37,839 nucleotides of DNA from Anaerolineaceae bacterium (GTDB lineage: Bacteria > Chloroflexota > Anaerolineae > Aggregatilineales > Phototrophicaceae): the NCBI GenBank assembly GCA_007693385.1, contig REDR01000030.1, positions 1-37,839 on the forward strand. Direction: 5' to 3'. Under the pieces are notes generated by a model. That model worked only from the letters and a program-made list of their open reading frames with translations. It did not search any database and was not told the DNA's origin. Below are positions 18,070-27,188 of this stretch, piece after piece. Each line of letters opens with the position of its first letter. The first letter of the stretch is position 1. The position numbers were made by a program, and so were the translations under genes.

Positions 18070-18079
18070 GCAATTCAGG

Positions 18080-18583
18080 TTATTGGTCGTGGCGTGTCGG
18101 CAAACTCACCGGCTTAACCATGCCCTTCAGCAGATGCTCCATCGCCATCGTATTACTGCACACGCCATGCGTGCGGAAGTACGGGTTATCGCAGTCCCAT
18201 TGACCGTTTTCGTAGGTGATGGTATGCGTGTTATGGCCGCTTTCAAACGTCAAATTGAACGACAAAAACGTGATGCGGTCAGTCTCTTCCGCATACTGGT
18301 TGGATTTCTCAACATCGCTGACAACATTCTGGCCGTTGGCATACGGCAGGCGCTCACGCTTCAGCATCGGCGCGAATAGTTTTTCCAGCGTCATGATGTG
18401 CGGGCAAATCGCGTATTTTTGATAACCCGGGCAGGTGCATTCCCACCCATCAGGGCTTAACGTCATAGTGTACGTGTTGTTGTTCCCACGAAATTCCACC
18501 TGAAAGCTATTGAACGTCACGCGCTCCGGCTCTTGCGCGTACTGCTTCGCCTTCTGGATTTTGCCGATGATGCTGTAGTCCAT
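18080..18583 (-). CDS. SWIM zinc-finger-like protein with internal duplication
   Basis: A 167-residue protein made of two copies of one unit of about 70 residues. Copy one (KAKQYAQEPERVTFNSFQ...) ends in a canonical SWIM motif, WECTCPGYQKYAICPHIM, that is CxC-x8-CxH, which binds one zinc. Copy two (KSNQYAEETDRITFLSFN...) aligns closely, but its motif is WDCDNPYFRTHGVCSNTM: the second Cys and the final His are both replaced by Asn, so zinc binding is probably lost. SWIM domains bind DNA or protein partners. The start ATG (complement of 18581-18583) is chosen for a GAGGAG site; in-frame codons upstream lack one. It stands alone, and its targets are unknown. Confidence 0.85.
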   Translation of the reverse strand: MDYSIIGKIQKAKQYAQEPERVTFNSFQVEFRGNNNTYTMTLSPDGWECTCPGYQKYAICPHIMTLEKLFAPMLKRERLPYANGQNVVSDVEKSNQYAEETDRITFLSFNLTFESGHNTHTITYENGQWDCDNPYFRTHGVCSNTMAMEHLLKGMVKPVSLPTRHDQ

Positions 18584-18865
18584 GTCAAATATACTCCTCG
18601 ATACTATAGATGAAATTATTTGAATGTCGTTTTTAATATCAGTGTATAAAATAAAAACACGCGGCAAGGTATATCGCCACGTGCGTTAGCATCGTCTGAA
18701 CTGGATAACTGAAGATATTTTCATGGGCGTGTACCCCCATCAATGACCAGTATTATACCGCTAGTTTAAGCCGTCTTTAAGCGGTTGTCAAATGAAGGCG
18801 GCACATCGTCACGCGGAATCATGACGATGTTCACATCGCCCTGCGTCCATCGCGGGCGCGAACCA

Positions 18866-20098
18866 TCAGCCCTGCAATTCTAACAGGATGTCTTTCTTAA
18901 ACGGCGTCAACGACTCCAGCGTGCCATCCGCGTTGATGCAGAACGTATCCTCCACGCGCACGCCGTAACCATCCGCCGGATAATACAGCCCCGGCTCAAT
19001 CGTGATGACGTTGCCCGCCTCGAACACATCGTCCTTGCTCAGATGGCTGATGCCCGGCTTCTCGTGTACCTGCAAGCCCAGCCCATGCCCCAGACTATGC
19101 ACATAACCCTTATCCGTGCCCGGATGCGTGCGGGCGGTGGGGTGGCCTTGCGCCTCGAAGTAATCCTGAACCGCCTCTTGCATGTGGCGCGTCGGCAATC
19201 CCGGCTTGTACACCTCTACGGAGATGTCAAACGCGGTCATCACCTGATCGTAAGCGGCCTGCACCGCCTCCGGCACGGTGCCGATGCACCACGTCCGCGT
19301 CACATCATGATGATAGCCGCCGCCACGCTCACGCGGGAACAGATCAAACACGATGCTCTGCCCCAGCTTCAACGGCATCTCATCGCGCCCGCGACTGTGC
19401 GGCATTCCGGCATCGCGCCCCTGCGCGAAGATCATGCCGGTATCTTCCAATCCCTGCGCCAGCAACGCGCCCAGAATGAAGCGGCGCACATCGCCGATCA
19501 ACAGCGGCTGACCGTCCGCGTCGATCACCGTCTCATCGTCTCCGGCACGGTGCGACGCGATGAAGTCCCATGTCTGCGCCAGCACCGCATTCGTCGCCGC
19601 CGCCACCACCCGAATCCGGCTGATCTCGTCCGCGTCCTTGGTGATCGCCGCCTCATCGAACAGCGTGCGCCCGCTTTCCCCGACGAACGTATAATCCGGG
19701 AAATCAGCCCGTAGCGCGTCCATCTGCGCGATGATCTTATGCAGATGTCCCACGCCATACACGCCGACTTTGCCGCCGGTCACGCCCAGCCGCGCCAGAC
19801 AATGCGGGATGAACGCCACTTCCGCCCGCCCGCTATCATTGTCGGCGGCCTTCAGCACATCGTAAAAGCCCATCTCCGCCATCGAATGCACCTGATGTCC
19901 GGTGGCGGCGGCCTCGTCGGTTTCCATGCCGTGCGCGATGATGACCGGATCACGGTCACGGATTTTCACCGCCATCCCGTGCGTGATGCGTACGCTCCCC
20001 ACCAGATAATCCAGAAACGGGCTGTATACTTCATGCACCGGCACGATCAACGCGCCCATGTCGCGCTCGGCCATTAAACGATCAATGTCTGTCTTCAT
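18866..20098 (-). CDS. M24 family metallopeptidase (Xaa-Pro aminopeptidase/dipeptidase-like)
   Basis: This 410-residue protein has the two-domain layout of creatinase/prolidase-type enzymes: an N-terminal domain (about 1-150) and a pita-bread catalytic domain (about 160-410). The five metal ligands are visible in order: Asp in VFDLFPRE, Asp in HHDVTRTW, His in HSLGHGLGLQVHE, Glu in TIEPGLYYP and Glu in RVEDTF. It should cleave N-terminal residues or dipeptides next to proline in the cytoplasm with a two-metal centre; exact specificity cannot be read from sequence. It is divergent from the kinase-receiver fusion across 109 bases. The AGGAG/AGAAGAG stretch before the ATG serves as a ribosome-binding site. 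Confidence 0.9.
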   Translation of the reverse strand: MKTDIDRLMAERDMGALIVPVHEVYSPFLDYLVGSVRITHGMAVKIRDRDPVIIAHGMETDEAAATGHQVHSMAEMGFYDVLKAADNDSGRAEVAFIPHCLARLGVTGGKVGVYGVGHLHKIIAQMDALRADFPDYTFVGESGRTLFDEAAITKDADEISRIRVVAAATNAVLAQTWDFIASHRAGDDETVIDADGQPLLIGDVRRFILGALLAQGLEDTGMIFAQGRDAGMPHSRGRDEMPLKLGQSIVFDLFPRERGGGYHHDVTRTWCIGTVPEAVQAAYDQVMTAFDISVEVYKPGLPTRHMQEAVQDYFEAQGHPTARTHPGTDKGYVHSLGHGLGLQVHEKPGISHLSKDDVFEAGNVITIEPGLYYPADGYGVRVEDTFCINADGTLESLTPFKKDILLELQG

Positions 20099-20207
20099 GG
20101 TCTCTTCTTTCTCCTGTAAAAGGGCAAACGCGCTATCTACAAGGTGCGCGATTGCCGATGATGTGTTATCCTATCCGTCATATTGTCCGATTGTCAAACA
20201 GTGTGCC

Positions 20208-21767
20208 ATGATTGGTCGAAAACTACTCAACCGTTACAAACTAACCGAACATCTTGGCGACGGCTCCACCGCTACCGTCTATCGCGCCACCGACGAAACA
20301 CTCGGGCGCGATGTCGCGCTCAAAGTGCTTTTGCCACACGTCAAGGATACCACCCGCGAGCGCTTTTTTCAGGAGGCGAAGTCCGCCGGGGCGCTCAACC
20401 ATCCCAATATCATGTCCATCCACGACATCGGGCAGGACGGGACGCATTCTTTTCTCGTCACCGAATACGTTGATGGCGTCGCGCTGTCGGATTACGTGCC
20501 GTCTTCGGCGGATGTCGTGGTCGATCTCGGCCACCAGATCGCTATGGCGTTGCACTACGCGCACGAGCGCCACATCATCCACCGCGACATCAAACCGGCC
20601 AACATCAAAGTGACGCCGGAAGGCAAGGTCAAGATCATGGATTTAGGGCTGGCGCTGACACAGGACGCCAAGCGCGTCACCGCGCACGGCATGGTCATCG
20701 GCACGCCCGCCTATCTATCGCCGGAACAAGCGCAGGGCATCAAGCTCGATCCGCGCACCGATATTTACTCGCTCGGCATCGTGCTGTACGAGATGGCAAC
20801 CGGCCAACTGCCTTTTAACTCCGACGACATCGGCGCGTTACTGCTCCAACAGGTCAAGCAACCGCCCACGCCGCCCCGCCTCATCATCGCTGATCTGCCG
20901 ATGGCGCTAGAGAGCGTCATCCTGCGCTGTCTGGAAAAAAGTCCGGCGCGGCGCTATCAATCCAGCATGGCGCTCGCCAACGCGCTCGCCGCCGTGTTGC
21001 CACAGACGCCCGCCACTACCAGCGCAACGGACGCCACCACCAGCGCCACGCGCCAATCGCCAGCCGTCGCGCCGCGCCGCCCGTCCAACCCGACACAACG
21101 GCGCACTCTGCGCGTCCTGCTGGCCGACGATCACACCATCCTGCGCCGTTCGCTGGCTGGCTTGCTAGAGACTCACGACGATTTCATCGTGGTCGGTGAG
21201 GCCGGCGACGGTCAAAACGCGCTACAGCAAGCCATCGCCATTCAGCCCGATGTGCTGGTTCTCGACATCAACATGCCGATTCGCAACGGGCTAGACATCC
21301 TGCCCGACATCCGTCAGCAAGCGCCCAACGTCAAAGTGTTGATCCTTACCGGACGCGAAGAAGACGCCTACATCATTCGCGCCCTACGTGCGGGCGCACA
21401 CGGCTACATGCTCAAGTCCTCAGAGGAAGACGAACTGATCGCCGCCATCCGCAACGTCACCACCGGCCAGCTTGTGCTGGGTAAAGGCGTCGCCGAGAAG
21501 ATGGTCACCGGCATGTTATCGTCCAACGCGCCCGACGGGGTGACGCTGAGCGAAACCGAGCAGAAAATCCTGCTCTATATCGCGGGCGGCTACGAAAACG
21601 ACGAGATCGCCGCCACGCTCAAGATCGATTCGATTGATCTGATCGAGATGATCGCCGTCATCATGGACAAGCTGAACGGGAAAGACCGCTACGACACCGC
21701 GCTCAAAGCGTTGCGTAATGGCTATATCTTGCTGGATGATCTGCACGATCTATCGCGTGAGCGTTAA
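20208..21767 (+). CDS. Ser/Thr protein kinase fused to receiver and LuxR-like HTH
   Basis: This 519-residue protein combines a Hanks-type kinase (about 10-270), a Pro/Thr/Ala linker, a receiver (about 313-430) and a GerE/LuxR-like HTH (about 445-505). The kinase has glycine loop LGDGSTATVY, K39 (VALKVL), H125-R126-D127 and DLG (D145) in place of DFG, and SPEQ for APE, so it should be active. The receiver has a DD pair (LLADDH), D353 (VLDINMP) and K403 (YMLKSS). In the HTH, the usual recognition helix is replaced by IDSIDLIEMIAVIMDKL, acidic and hydrophobic, so DNA binding is doubtful. The ATG at 20208 is used because upstream codons lie inside the opposite-strand peptidase gene. No transmembrane segment is seen. 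Confidence 0.9.
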   Translation: MIGRKLLNRYKLTEHLGDGSTATVYRATDETLGRDVALKVLLPHVKDTTRERFFQEAKSAGALNHPNIMSIHDIGQDGTHSFLVTEYVDGVALSDYVPSSADVVVDLGHQIAMALHYAHERHIIHRDIKPANIKVTPEGKVKIMDLGLALTQDAKRVTAHGMVIGTPAYLSPEQAQGIKLDPRTDIYSLGIVLYEMATGQLPFNSDDIGALLLQQVKQPPTPPRLIIADLPMALESVILRCLEKSPARRYQSSMALANALAAVLPQTPATTSATDATTSATRQSPAVAPRRPSNPTQRRTLRVLLADDHTILRRSLAGLLETHDDFIVVGEAGDGQNALQQAIAIQPDVLVLDINMPIRNGLDILPDIRQQAPNVKVLILTGREEDAYIIRALRAGAHGYMLKSSEEDELIAAIRNVTTGQLVLGKGVAEKMVTGMLSSNAPDGVTLSETEQKILLYIAGGYENDEIAATLKIDSIDLIEMIAVIMDKLNGKDRYDTALKALRNGYILLDDLHDLSRER

Positions 21768-21851
21768 CGCGCTATCTGCCCATTCCCAAGCAAGAACTTT
21801 TGTGCTACTCTAATCATCTTCAAATCTTTTGTGTGATAAGATGGGAGTGCG

Positions 21852-21865
21852 GAGTCGCACGACTC
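21852..21865. promoter_or_regulatory. Palindrome upstream of ftsK (possible operator)
   Basis: GAGTCG-CA-CGACTC is a perfect inverted repeat 33-46 bases before the ftsK ATG. The two-base gap is too small for an RNA hairpin loop, which fits a protein-binding site better. No regulator is identified. Confidence 0.35.
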
Positions 21866-21897
21866 TGCGGTGTTCATTCCCGAACAGAGGTGAAAAC

Positions 21898-24800
21898 ATG
21901 CGTCCCGACGACGATATGTATGAAGATGAAGAATACGACGAGGACGACGATTACGATTCAGCCGAAGACGAAGCCGACTCGCCACTAGGCGCGAGGCGTT
22001 CGCCTTTTTATAGTAGCGGCTCCGGCAATCTGCCCGCGCGTGATCGCGCCTCCGGCAGTGGCTCGTATGGCCGTAGCGATGATCCGCTACGCAGTGGTGC
22101 GCGTTACGGTGGCGGCCAGCCACCATCTGACCGCAGTCGAGATTTCGGCGTACGGAAGTTCGGCGAAAGCGGCGGATCATCGGCATCATACGGCGGCGGT
22201 AGTGGCAAACCAGCATTCACCGAGAAGCCCTCCGGCGATAGGTCGAGCGGCTACGGTGGGGTGCGCCCCGGTACCGCCAAACCACCCGCCGACGACAAAG
22301 CAGACGACAAGAAGAAAGACGATAAATCCGGCGGCGGTGGCTTCGGCGCGAAGATGGGCGGCATGTTCAAGCGTGGCGGCGACGACAAAAAAGACGCGGG
22401 CAAACCACCCGCCAGCAAGCCACCCGCAGGCGACAAGTCCGGCGGCGGACTCGGCGCGAAGGTGGGCGGCATGTTCAAACGTGGCGGCGGCGACAAAAAA
22501 GACGCGAGCAAACCACCCGCCGCCAAACAAAGCCAATCGCAATCTAGCGGCGGCGGATTCGGGCGTCCATTCGGCGGTGGCGGTAGCGGCGCAAAATCCG
22601 CGCCGTCGGCGGCGCCTCCGTCGGCGGGCAAGTCTGACGGCAAGCCCAAACAAGAGGGCGGTCCCGGCCTGTTCACGCGGATGCGCGAGCGCTTGCCGTT
22701 CGGCCACCGTGCCAAAGCCGAGCGCAAGAGCAAGACCGCCAAAGCCCGCGAAAGCAAGGGCGTGAAGGTCACCAGTGAAGGCTTATCGCTAGACGATAAA
22801 CTCGATATCGCCGGTGTCGCGCTGATGTTCGCCTCGCTGGTGATTTTCTTCAGCAGTCTATCCAGCCAGCAAGGGGCGATCACCGGCTGGATCAACACCC
22901 AGCTATCGCAGACACTCGGTTGGGGGGCGATCTTCGTCCCGTTCGGGCTGGCCGCAGGCGGCCTCTGGCTGATTATACGGCACTTCGGCGAAGAAGCGCC
23001 GGAATTAGATACCACGCGCCTCGCCGGTCTGGGTATGGCCTACATCGGCCTGCTGGTGGTCTTGATGATCGCTGAGACGTTCGTCAATCCGCGCTATGCC
23101 GTCGCCGATGTTTCCGAGCCGGTCTTGTTCCAGCTTGTCATCGACGCCACCGTGCAAGCCGGAGATGGCGGCGGGCGCGTCGGCGCGTGGCTGTACGTCA
23201 TCCTCGTGCGTAACGTCGGTGAGGTCGGCGCGGTTGTCGCCGCCATCGGCTGGATGATGGTCAGCCTGATGTTGATGACCCGCACCAGCGCCGCAGAATT
23301 GGCCGTCGTGGTCATCAGCCTGTGGCGTAGCTGGCGCTTGAATTTGCAACACCGCGCACAGGCACGCCGCGCCGAACGTCTGCGCCAACTCGAAGCGCGA
23401 CAGATCGAAGAACGCGCCCGTGACGACGAATTGACCATCTCGCGCCCACCGCCGCAAGCCCTCCCCGAAGGCCGTCCGGCGGCGCTCCCCGAAGGCGCAG
23501 ACTCCGACATCGCCCAGCGCGACATCGCGATTCGTGTCGGCGGCCAGCAACTACCGCAAACCACCGATCACGCGGCAGAAGCCGCCGCCCACTCTGCGGA
23601 AGCGCACGACGCGCCACCCATGCCACAACCGGCAACCGGGCAGGATGGCGGCGGATTATTCGGGCGCATGTCGCGGGCGCTACCGTTCAATGGGGATAAG
23701 AAGCGCGACGAGTCCATCGCATCGCCGCCGCAAGAGAGCCGATCAAGCGGGCTATTCGGACGCATGTCGCGGGCGCTACCGTTCGGCGGTGACGGTGATG
23801 AATCTCCCGATGACCAGCGCGACCAGCGCAAAGGCGGTGGCATCGGCGGTACGGCGGCGGCCTTGACCGTCGGCGCGGCGGCGGCGGTGGGTGGCGCGTT
23901 GCGCTCCGGCGATCAATCCACGCCGGAAGATGACGGTTCGCCCGACCAATACGACGAATCGCGCCTACAGGCTGATATGCCGCGCCGTTCGCCATTCGAT
24001 GACGCGCCGCCGGATAGCATGGCGCAAGGCTACCAGCCGCCCGACGATTCGCGCTTCGCGCCGCCGCACAAGCGCACCAGCCCAACCAGCGAAGACGCGC
24101 CGTTCTCCAAGCCGGACGCCGATCAACCGGCGTTCAAGCCGCGCCCGTTCAGCGAAGCCGGCCAACCGTCAGAAGATTCCGCGCCACCGGCCAAGCCAGA
24201 AGCGGCGGAGGACATCATCGACACCACCACCCGCGACATCAACGCGCAACGCATGAAGAATCGCGCCGCCCGCCTCAACGATATTCGGCGCTTCGGCACA
24301 ACTGCTCGCCAGTCCGCGACGCCCGCAAAGGCTGAGGATCAATCAACTGCCGCGCAAAAAACTTCTGCGCCGCCGCCGCAACAGCAACAACCCGCGCCGC
24401 AGTCAGCGCCGCAGTCAGCGCCGCCACAGGCCGGACGCGCCTTCACCATGCCGGGCGCGGAGTCCGGCAAGCCTGCCGAGCCGGTCAAGCCAGCCGAACG
24501 CGCCGAATCCTCCGCGCCAAAATCGGCGGAGAAGCCGCAATCCGCACAGCAACGCACCAGCCCGCCAGCCCGCCCCAAACAGCGCAAAGCGTGGCGCTTG
24601 CCGGATTATCGCACGCTTTTAGCTTCCGGCAGTGAGGGCGAATTTGACCGCGATGTGCTGGTGCAACGCGCCCGCACCATCGAGGAGACGCTGAAGAGCT
24701 TCGGCGCACCCGGCCACGTCGTCGAGATCAACACCGGCCCGGTCATCACGCAATTCGGCGTCGAGCCGCAGTATCTCGAAGCACGCGGCGGCAAGAAGAA

Positions 24801-26154
24801 CCGCGTCAAAGTGAGCGCCATCGCCCAGCTTGACAAAGACCTGCAATTAGCGCTCGGCGCGAAGTCCATCCGTATTGAAGCGCCGGTGCCCGGCAAGGGC
24901 TTCGTCGGCATCGAAGTGCCCAACGAAGAGGCCAGTCTGGTCAGCCTGCGCGATGTGATGGAGAGCCGCCAGTTCAAGAAGATCGCCGACAAGTCGCCGC
25001 TAGCCATCGCGCTCGGCCAGAGCGTGGACGGTGCGCCGGTTTCCGCTAATCTGGCCTCCATGCCGCATCTGCTCATCGCCGGTACGACAGGCTCCGGTAA
25101 GTCGGTGTGCGTCAACGCGGTGATCGCCAGCCTGCTCATCCGCAACACGCCGGAAACGCTCAAGTTCATCATGGTCGATCCCAAGCGCGTCGAGTTGACC
25201 GGCTATAACGGCATCCCGCATCTGGTCGCGCCCGTCGTCGTGGAGCTAGAGCGCATCGTCGGCGTGCTGAAGTGGGTGACACGCGAGATGGACGAGCGCT
25301 ATAAGAAATTCAGCAATGTCGGCGCTCGCAACATCGAAGATTACAACACCCACCGCGAACAGGGCACGGAACAGATGCCGTATATCGTCGTCATCATCGA
25401 CGAGTTAGCCGACCTGATGATGCTCGCGCCGGACGAAACCGAGCGCGTCATCACGCGCATCGCCGCACTTGCCCGCGCCACCGGTATTCATCTGGTCATC
25501 GCCACCCAGCGCCCATCGGTGGATGTCGTCACCGGCTTGATTAAAGCGAACTTTCCGGCGCGTATCGCGTTCGCGGTGGCCGGTGGCGTCGATAGTCGCG
25601 TCATCCTCGACCAGCCCGGCGCGGAACGCCTGCTCGGTAAAGGCGATATGCTGTACATGAGCGGCGACTCGCCCGCGCCGTTGCGTTTGCAGGGCGTCTA
25701 TCTATCCGATATGGAAATCCGCAACATCAATAACTTCTGGAAATCGCAGGGGTTAGACGATGTGGAACAACGCCCGATCACCGCGCTCGTCCGCGACGAC
25801 GAACGCGCCGAACAGGACGAGCGTCCCGCCGTGCGTTTCACCAGCCCACCGGCGACGGAGCAGACGACAGCCCCGCGCACCTTCTGGGATGAAGTCGCGC
25901 CGTCCAATCCGGATAATCACAGCGCCGGATTCGGCACGACCAGCGCCGACGAAAACGCGCACGAAGATGAGCTGTACGAAGAAGCCGTCGAGCTGGTGCG
26001 CCGCCTGAACAAAGCGTCCGTCTCGCTATTACAGCGCCGTCTACGCATCGGCTACACCCGCGCCGCCCGCCTCATCGACGTGATGGAGGCCGAAGGCGTC
26101 GTCGGCCCGCCGACGGAGGGCAGTAAACCGCGTGAAGTGCTTCCGCATGGCTAG
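21898..26154 (+). CDS. ftsK: FtsK/SpoIIIE DNA translocase with very long disordered linkers
   Basis: A 1418-residue membrane-anchored DNA pump that clears chromosomes from the division septum. The start at 21898 has GAGGTGA seven bases upstream. Residues 1-300 are acidic, then Gly/Lys/Pro-rich and repetitive. Four membrane helices lie at about 300-470 (LDIAGVALMFASLVIFFSS... and GWMMVSLMLMTR). A Pro/Ala/charged linker spans about 470-900. The motor (about 905-1310) has Walker A GTTGSGKS (K1068) and Walker B YIVVIIDELADLMM. The C-terminal gamma winged helix (about 1355-1418; EEAVELVRRLNKASVSLLQRRLRIGYTRAARLID, quoted in part) normally reads orienting sequences and contacts XerD. Linkers total well over half the protein. 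Confidence 0.95.
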   Translation: MRPDDDMYEDEEYDEDDDYDSAEDEADSPLGARRSPFYSSGSGNLPARDRASGSGSYGRSDDPLRSGARYGGGQPPSDRSRDFGVRKFGESGGSSASYGGGSGKPAFTEKPSGDRSSGYGGVRPGTAKPPADDKADDKKKDDKSGGGGFGAKMGGMFKRGGDDKKDAGKPPASKPPAGDKSGGGLGAKVGGMFKRGGGDKKDASKPPAAKQSQSQSSGGGFGRPFGGGGSGAKSAPSAAPPSAGKSDGKPKQEGGPGLFTRMRERLPFGHRAKAERKSKTAKARESKGVKVTSEGLSLDDKLDIAGVALMFASLVIFFSSLSSQQGAITGWINTQLSQTLGWGAIFVPFGLAAGGLWLIIRHFGEEAPELDTTRLAGLGMAYIGLLVVLMIAETFVNPRYAVADVSEPVLFQLVIDATVQAGDGGGRVGAWLYVILVRNVGEVGAVVAAIGWMMVSLMLMTRTSAAELAVVVISLWRSWRLNLQHRAQARRAERLRQLEARQIEERARDDELTISRPPPQALPEGRPAALPEGADSDIAQRDIAIRVGGQQLPQTTDHAAEAAAHSAEAHDAPPMPQPATGQDGGGLFGRMSRALPFNGDKKRDESIASPPQESRSSGLFGRMSRALPFGGDGDESPDDQRDQRKGGGIGGTAAALTVGAAAAVGGALRSGDQSTPEDDGSPDQYDESRLQADMPRRSPFDDAPPDSMAQGYQPPDDSRFAPPHKRTSPTSEDAPFSKPDADQPAFKPRPFSEAGQPSEDSAPPAKPEAAEDIIDTTTRDINAQRMKNRAARLNDIRRFGTTARQSATPAKAEDQSTAAQKTSAPPPQQQQPAPQSAPQSAPPQAGRAFTMPGAESGKPAEPVKPAERAESSAPKSAEKPQSAQQRTSPPARPKQRKAWRLPDYRTLLASGSEGEFDRDVLVQRARTIEETLKSFGAPGHVVEINTGPVITQFGVEPQYLEARGGKKNRVKVSAIAQLDKDLQLALGAKSIRIEAPVPGKGFVGIEVPNEEASLVSLRDVMESRQFKKIADKSPLAIALGQSVDGAPVSANLASMPHLLIAGTTGSGKSVCVNAVIASLLIRNTPETLKFIMVDPKRVELTGYNGIPHLVAPVVVELERIVGVLKWVTREMDERYKKFSNVGARNIEDYNTHREQGTEQMPYIVVIIDELADLMMLAPDETERVITRIAALARATGIHLVIATQRPSVDVVTGLIKANFPARIAFAVAGGVDSRVILDQPGAERLLGKGDMLYMSGDSPAPLRLQGVYLSDMEIRNINNFWKSQGLDDVEQRPITALVRDDERAEQDERPAVRFTSPPATEQTTAPRTFWDEVAPSNPDNHSAGFGTTSADENAHEDELYEEAVELVRRLNKASVSLLQRRLRIGYTRAARLIDVMEAEGVVGPPTEGSKPREVLPHG
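22345..22510 (+). repeat. 108-bp tandem repeat inside ftsK
   Basis: Two successive units begin at 22345 and 22453 (GGCGCGAAG, period 108 bases, 36 codons). Each encodes GAK(M/V)GGMFKRGG then KKDA(G/S)KPPA. They lie in the disordered N-terminal part. Confidence 0.85.
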
Positions 26155-26167
26155 ATTTTTGACATTT

Positions 26168-26268
26168 TTCACCGCAGGCTAGAAGCCTACGGCGAAATAC
26201 TGCTGGAAGGACGCTAAAGCGCTCCGAAAAGCCCCCTCAAGGGGGCTTATAAAAGGCTTTTTGTAGCC
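26168..26268. repeat. Cluster of three inverted repeats downstream of ftsK
   Basis: In order: an imperfect 13-bp hairpin around AGGCT-AGA-AGCCT (26168-26196), a short imperfect one (GGACGCT/AGCGCTCC, about 26209-26224), and a perfect 8-bp stem AAGCCCCC-TCAA-GGGGGCTT (26229-26248). Then CTTTTTGTAGCC (26257-26268). The last part recurs at the right edge of the window in the opposite orientation. It may end ftsK transcription, but no T run directly follows the stem. Confidence 0.65.
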
Positions 26269-26271
26269 AGA

Positions 26272-27186
26272 ATGTCAACAACGGACAAACGAAAGACGAA
26301 CCAAACCATGACACAAGCAGAAACCCTGCGCTTCGGCACTGTCGGCTCGCCACAGACCGCCACCAAAAGCGGCACGCCCGCCGCCATCGAACACAGCGCC
26401 GAACTCGGCCTGCATCATCTGGAGATCGCATGGACGCGGAGCGTCCGCGTCGGCGATGACACCTGCGCCGAGATCAAATCAGCGTCGCAGGCCAACGGCA
26501 TCAGCCTCAGCGTCCACGCGCCGTACTTCATCAACCTCAACAGCCAGACCGAAGAGAAGATGCAAGCCAGCGATGACCGCCTGCTGACCGCCTGCCGGAA
26601 GGGATTTTTAGCCGGTGCAACCGACATCGTTTTCCATCCCGGCAGTTATCACAAGCAACCGGCTGAGTTAGTGTACGAGCGCATCTGCGAGAAACTGACG
26701 GAGATCAGCGCCCGTCTGGAAGCCGAAGGCGTGGCCGTCACCTTGCGTCCGGAGACGATGGGGCGTGAATCCGTTTTCGGCTCGCTGGAAGAAGTCGTCG
26801 GCCTCAGTCGGGATGTGCCCAACGTCCTGCCGTGTGTGGATTGGGCGCATCTGCACGCCCGCGCCGGTGATGGTTCGTTCAACAGCTATGACGAATTCGC
26901 ACGGGCGCTAACGCTGATCCGCGATACGCTCGGCGAAGACGCGCTCGAACGGACGCACAATCACATCAGTGGCATCGCCTACACCGCCAAAGGTGAAAAA
27001 TCACATATCCCGCTCAATGAATCCGATTTACAATACCGTGAGCTATTGCAGGCGTTCCTTGATTTCGGCATGGGCGGCACCGTCGGCATCGAAGCGCCGC
27101 ATCCGTTCCACACGGCGGATTGTCTGGTCTTTCAGGCCACCTATCGCCGGTTATTAGACGAACAGGCGGAAAGAGAGAAAAACTAA
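26272..27186 (+). CDS. Endonuclease IV-like TIM-barrel protein (AP endonuclease family 2)
   Basis: A 304-residue protein with the TIM-barrel layout of Nfo/xylose isomerase-like enzymes. Likely zinc ligands are His in SVHAPYFINL, His in FHPGSYH, Glu in RPETMG, Asp and His in CVDWAHLHAR, His in HNHISG, His in EKSHIPL and Glu in GIEAPHP. The combination VHAPY...FHPGSYH with HISGI...KGEKSH is typical of endonuclease IV relatives. It would nick DNA 5' of abasic sites in base excision repair; a divergent sugar-isomerase-like role cannot be excluded. The start is uncertain: ATG at 26272 abuts the repeat cluster, while ATG at 26308 leads straight into the first strand (LRFGTVGSP). Neither has a clear ribosome-binding site. 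Confidence 0.82.
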   Translation: MSTTDKRKTNQTMTQAETLRFGTVGSPQTATKSGTPAAIEHSAELGLHHLEIAWTRSVRVGDDTCAEIKSASQANGISLSVHAPYFINLNSQTEEKMQASDDRLLTACRKGFLAGATDIVFHPGSYHKQPAELVYERICEKLTEISARLEAEGVAVTLRPETMGRESVFGSLEEVVGLSRDVPNVLPCVDWAHLHARAGDGSFNSYDEFARALTLIRDTLGEDALERTHNHISGIAYTAKGEKSHIPLNESDLQYRELLQAFLDFGMGGTVGIEAPHPFHTADCLVFQATYRRLLDEQAEREKN

Positions 27187-27188
27187 GC

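Larger units (their letters stand above)
17715..18079. other. Gene-free stretch with oppD promoter and palindromic repeat halves
   Basis: These 365 bases contain no credible gene. They hold the ribosome-binding site (17723-17729) and promoter (17784-17812) of oppD. At 18031-18039 and 18061-18069 lie inverted copies GCCCCTACA and TGTAGGGGC of the dispersed palindrome's outer arm, separated by 21 bases. The rest, about 17815-18010, shows nothing I can name. Confidence 0.6.

Noticed and set aside
20058-20207. Upstream start for the kinase-receiver-HTH gene
   Set aside because: It would begin inside the oppositely oriented peptidase gene. The ATG at 20208 leads directly into the kinase fold.
22040-22765. 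241-codon frame overlapping ftsK (+1 frame)
   Set aside because: It is low-complexity, made by the GC-rich repetitive sequence of the ftsK linker, and lacks a start signal or any domain.
26229-26248. Classical rho-independent terminator of ftsK
   Set aside because: The stem is strong, but no T run follows directly, and the sequence recurs elsewhere as a repeat. It is listed as a repeat with possible terminator activity.
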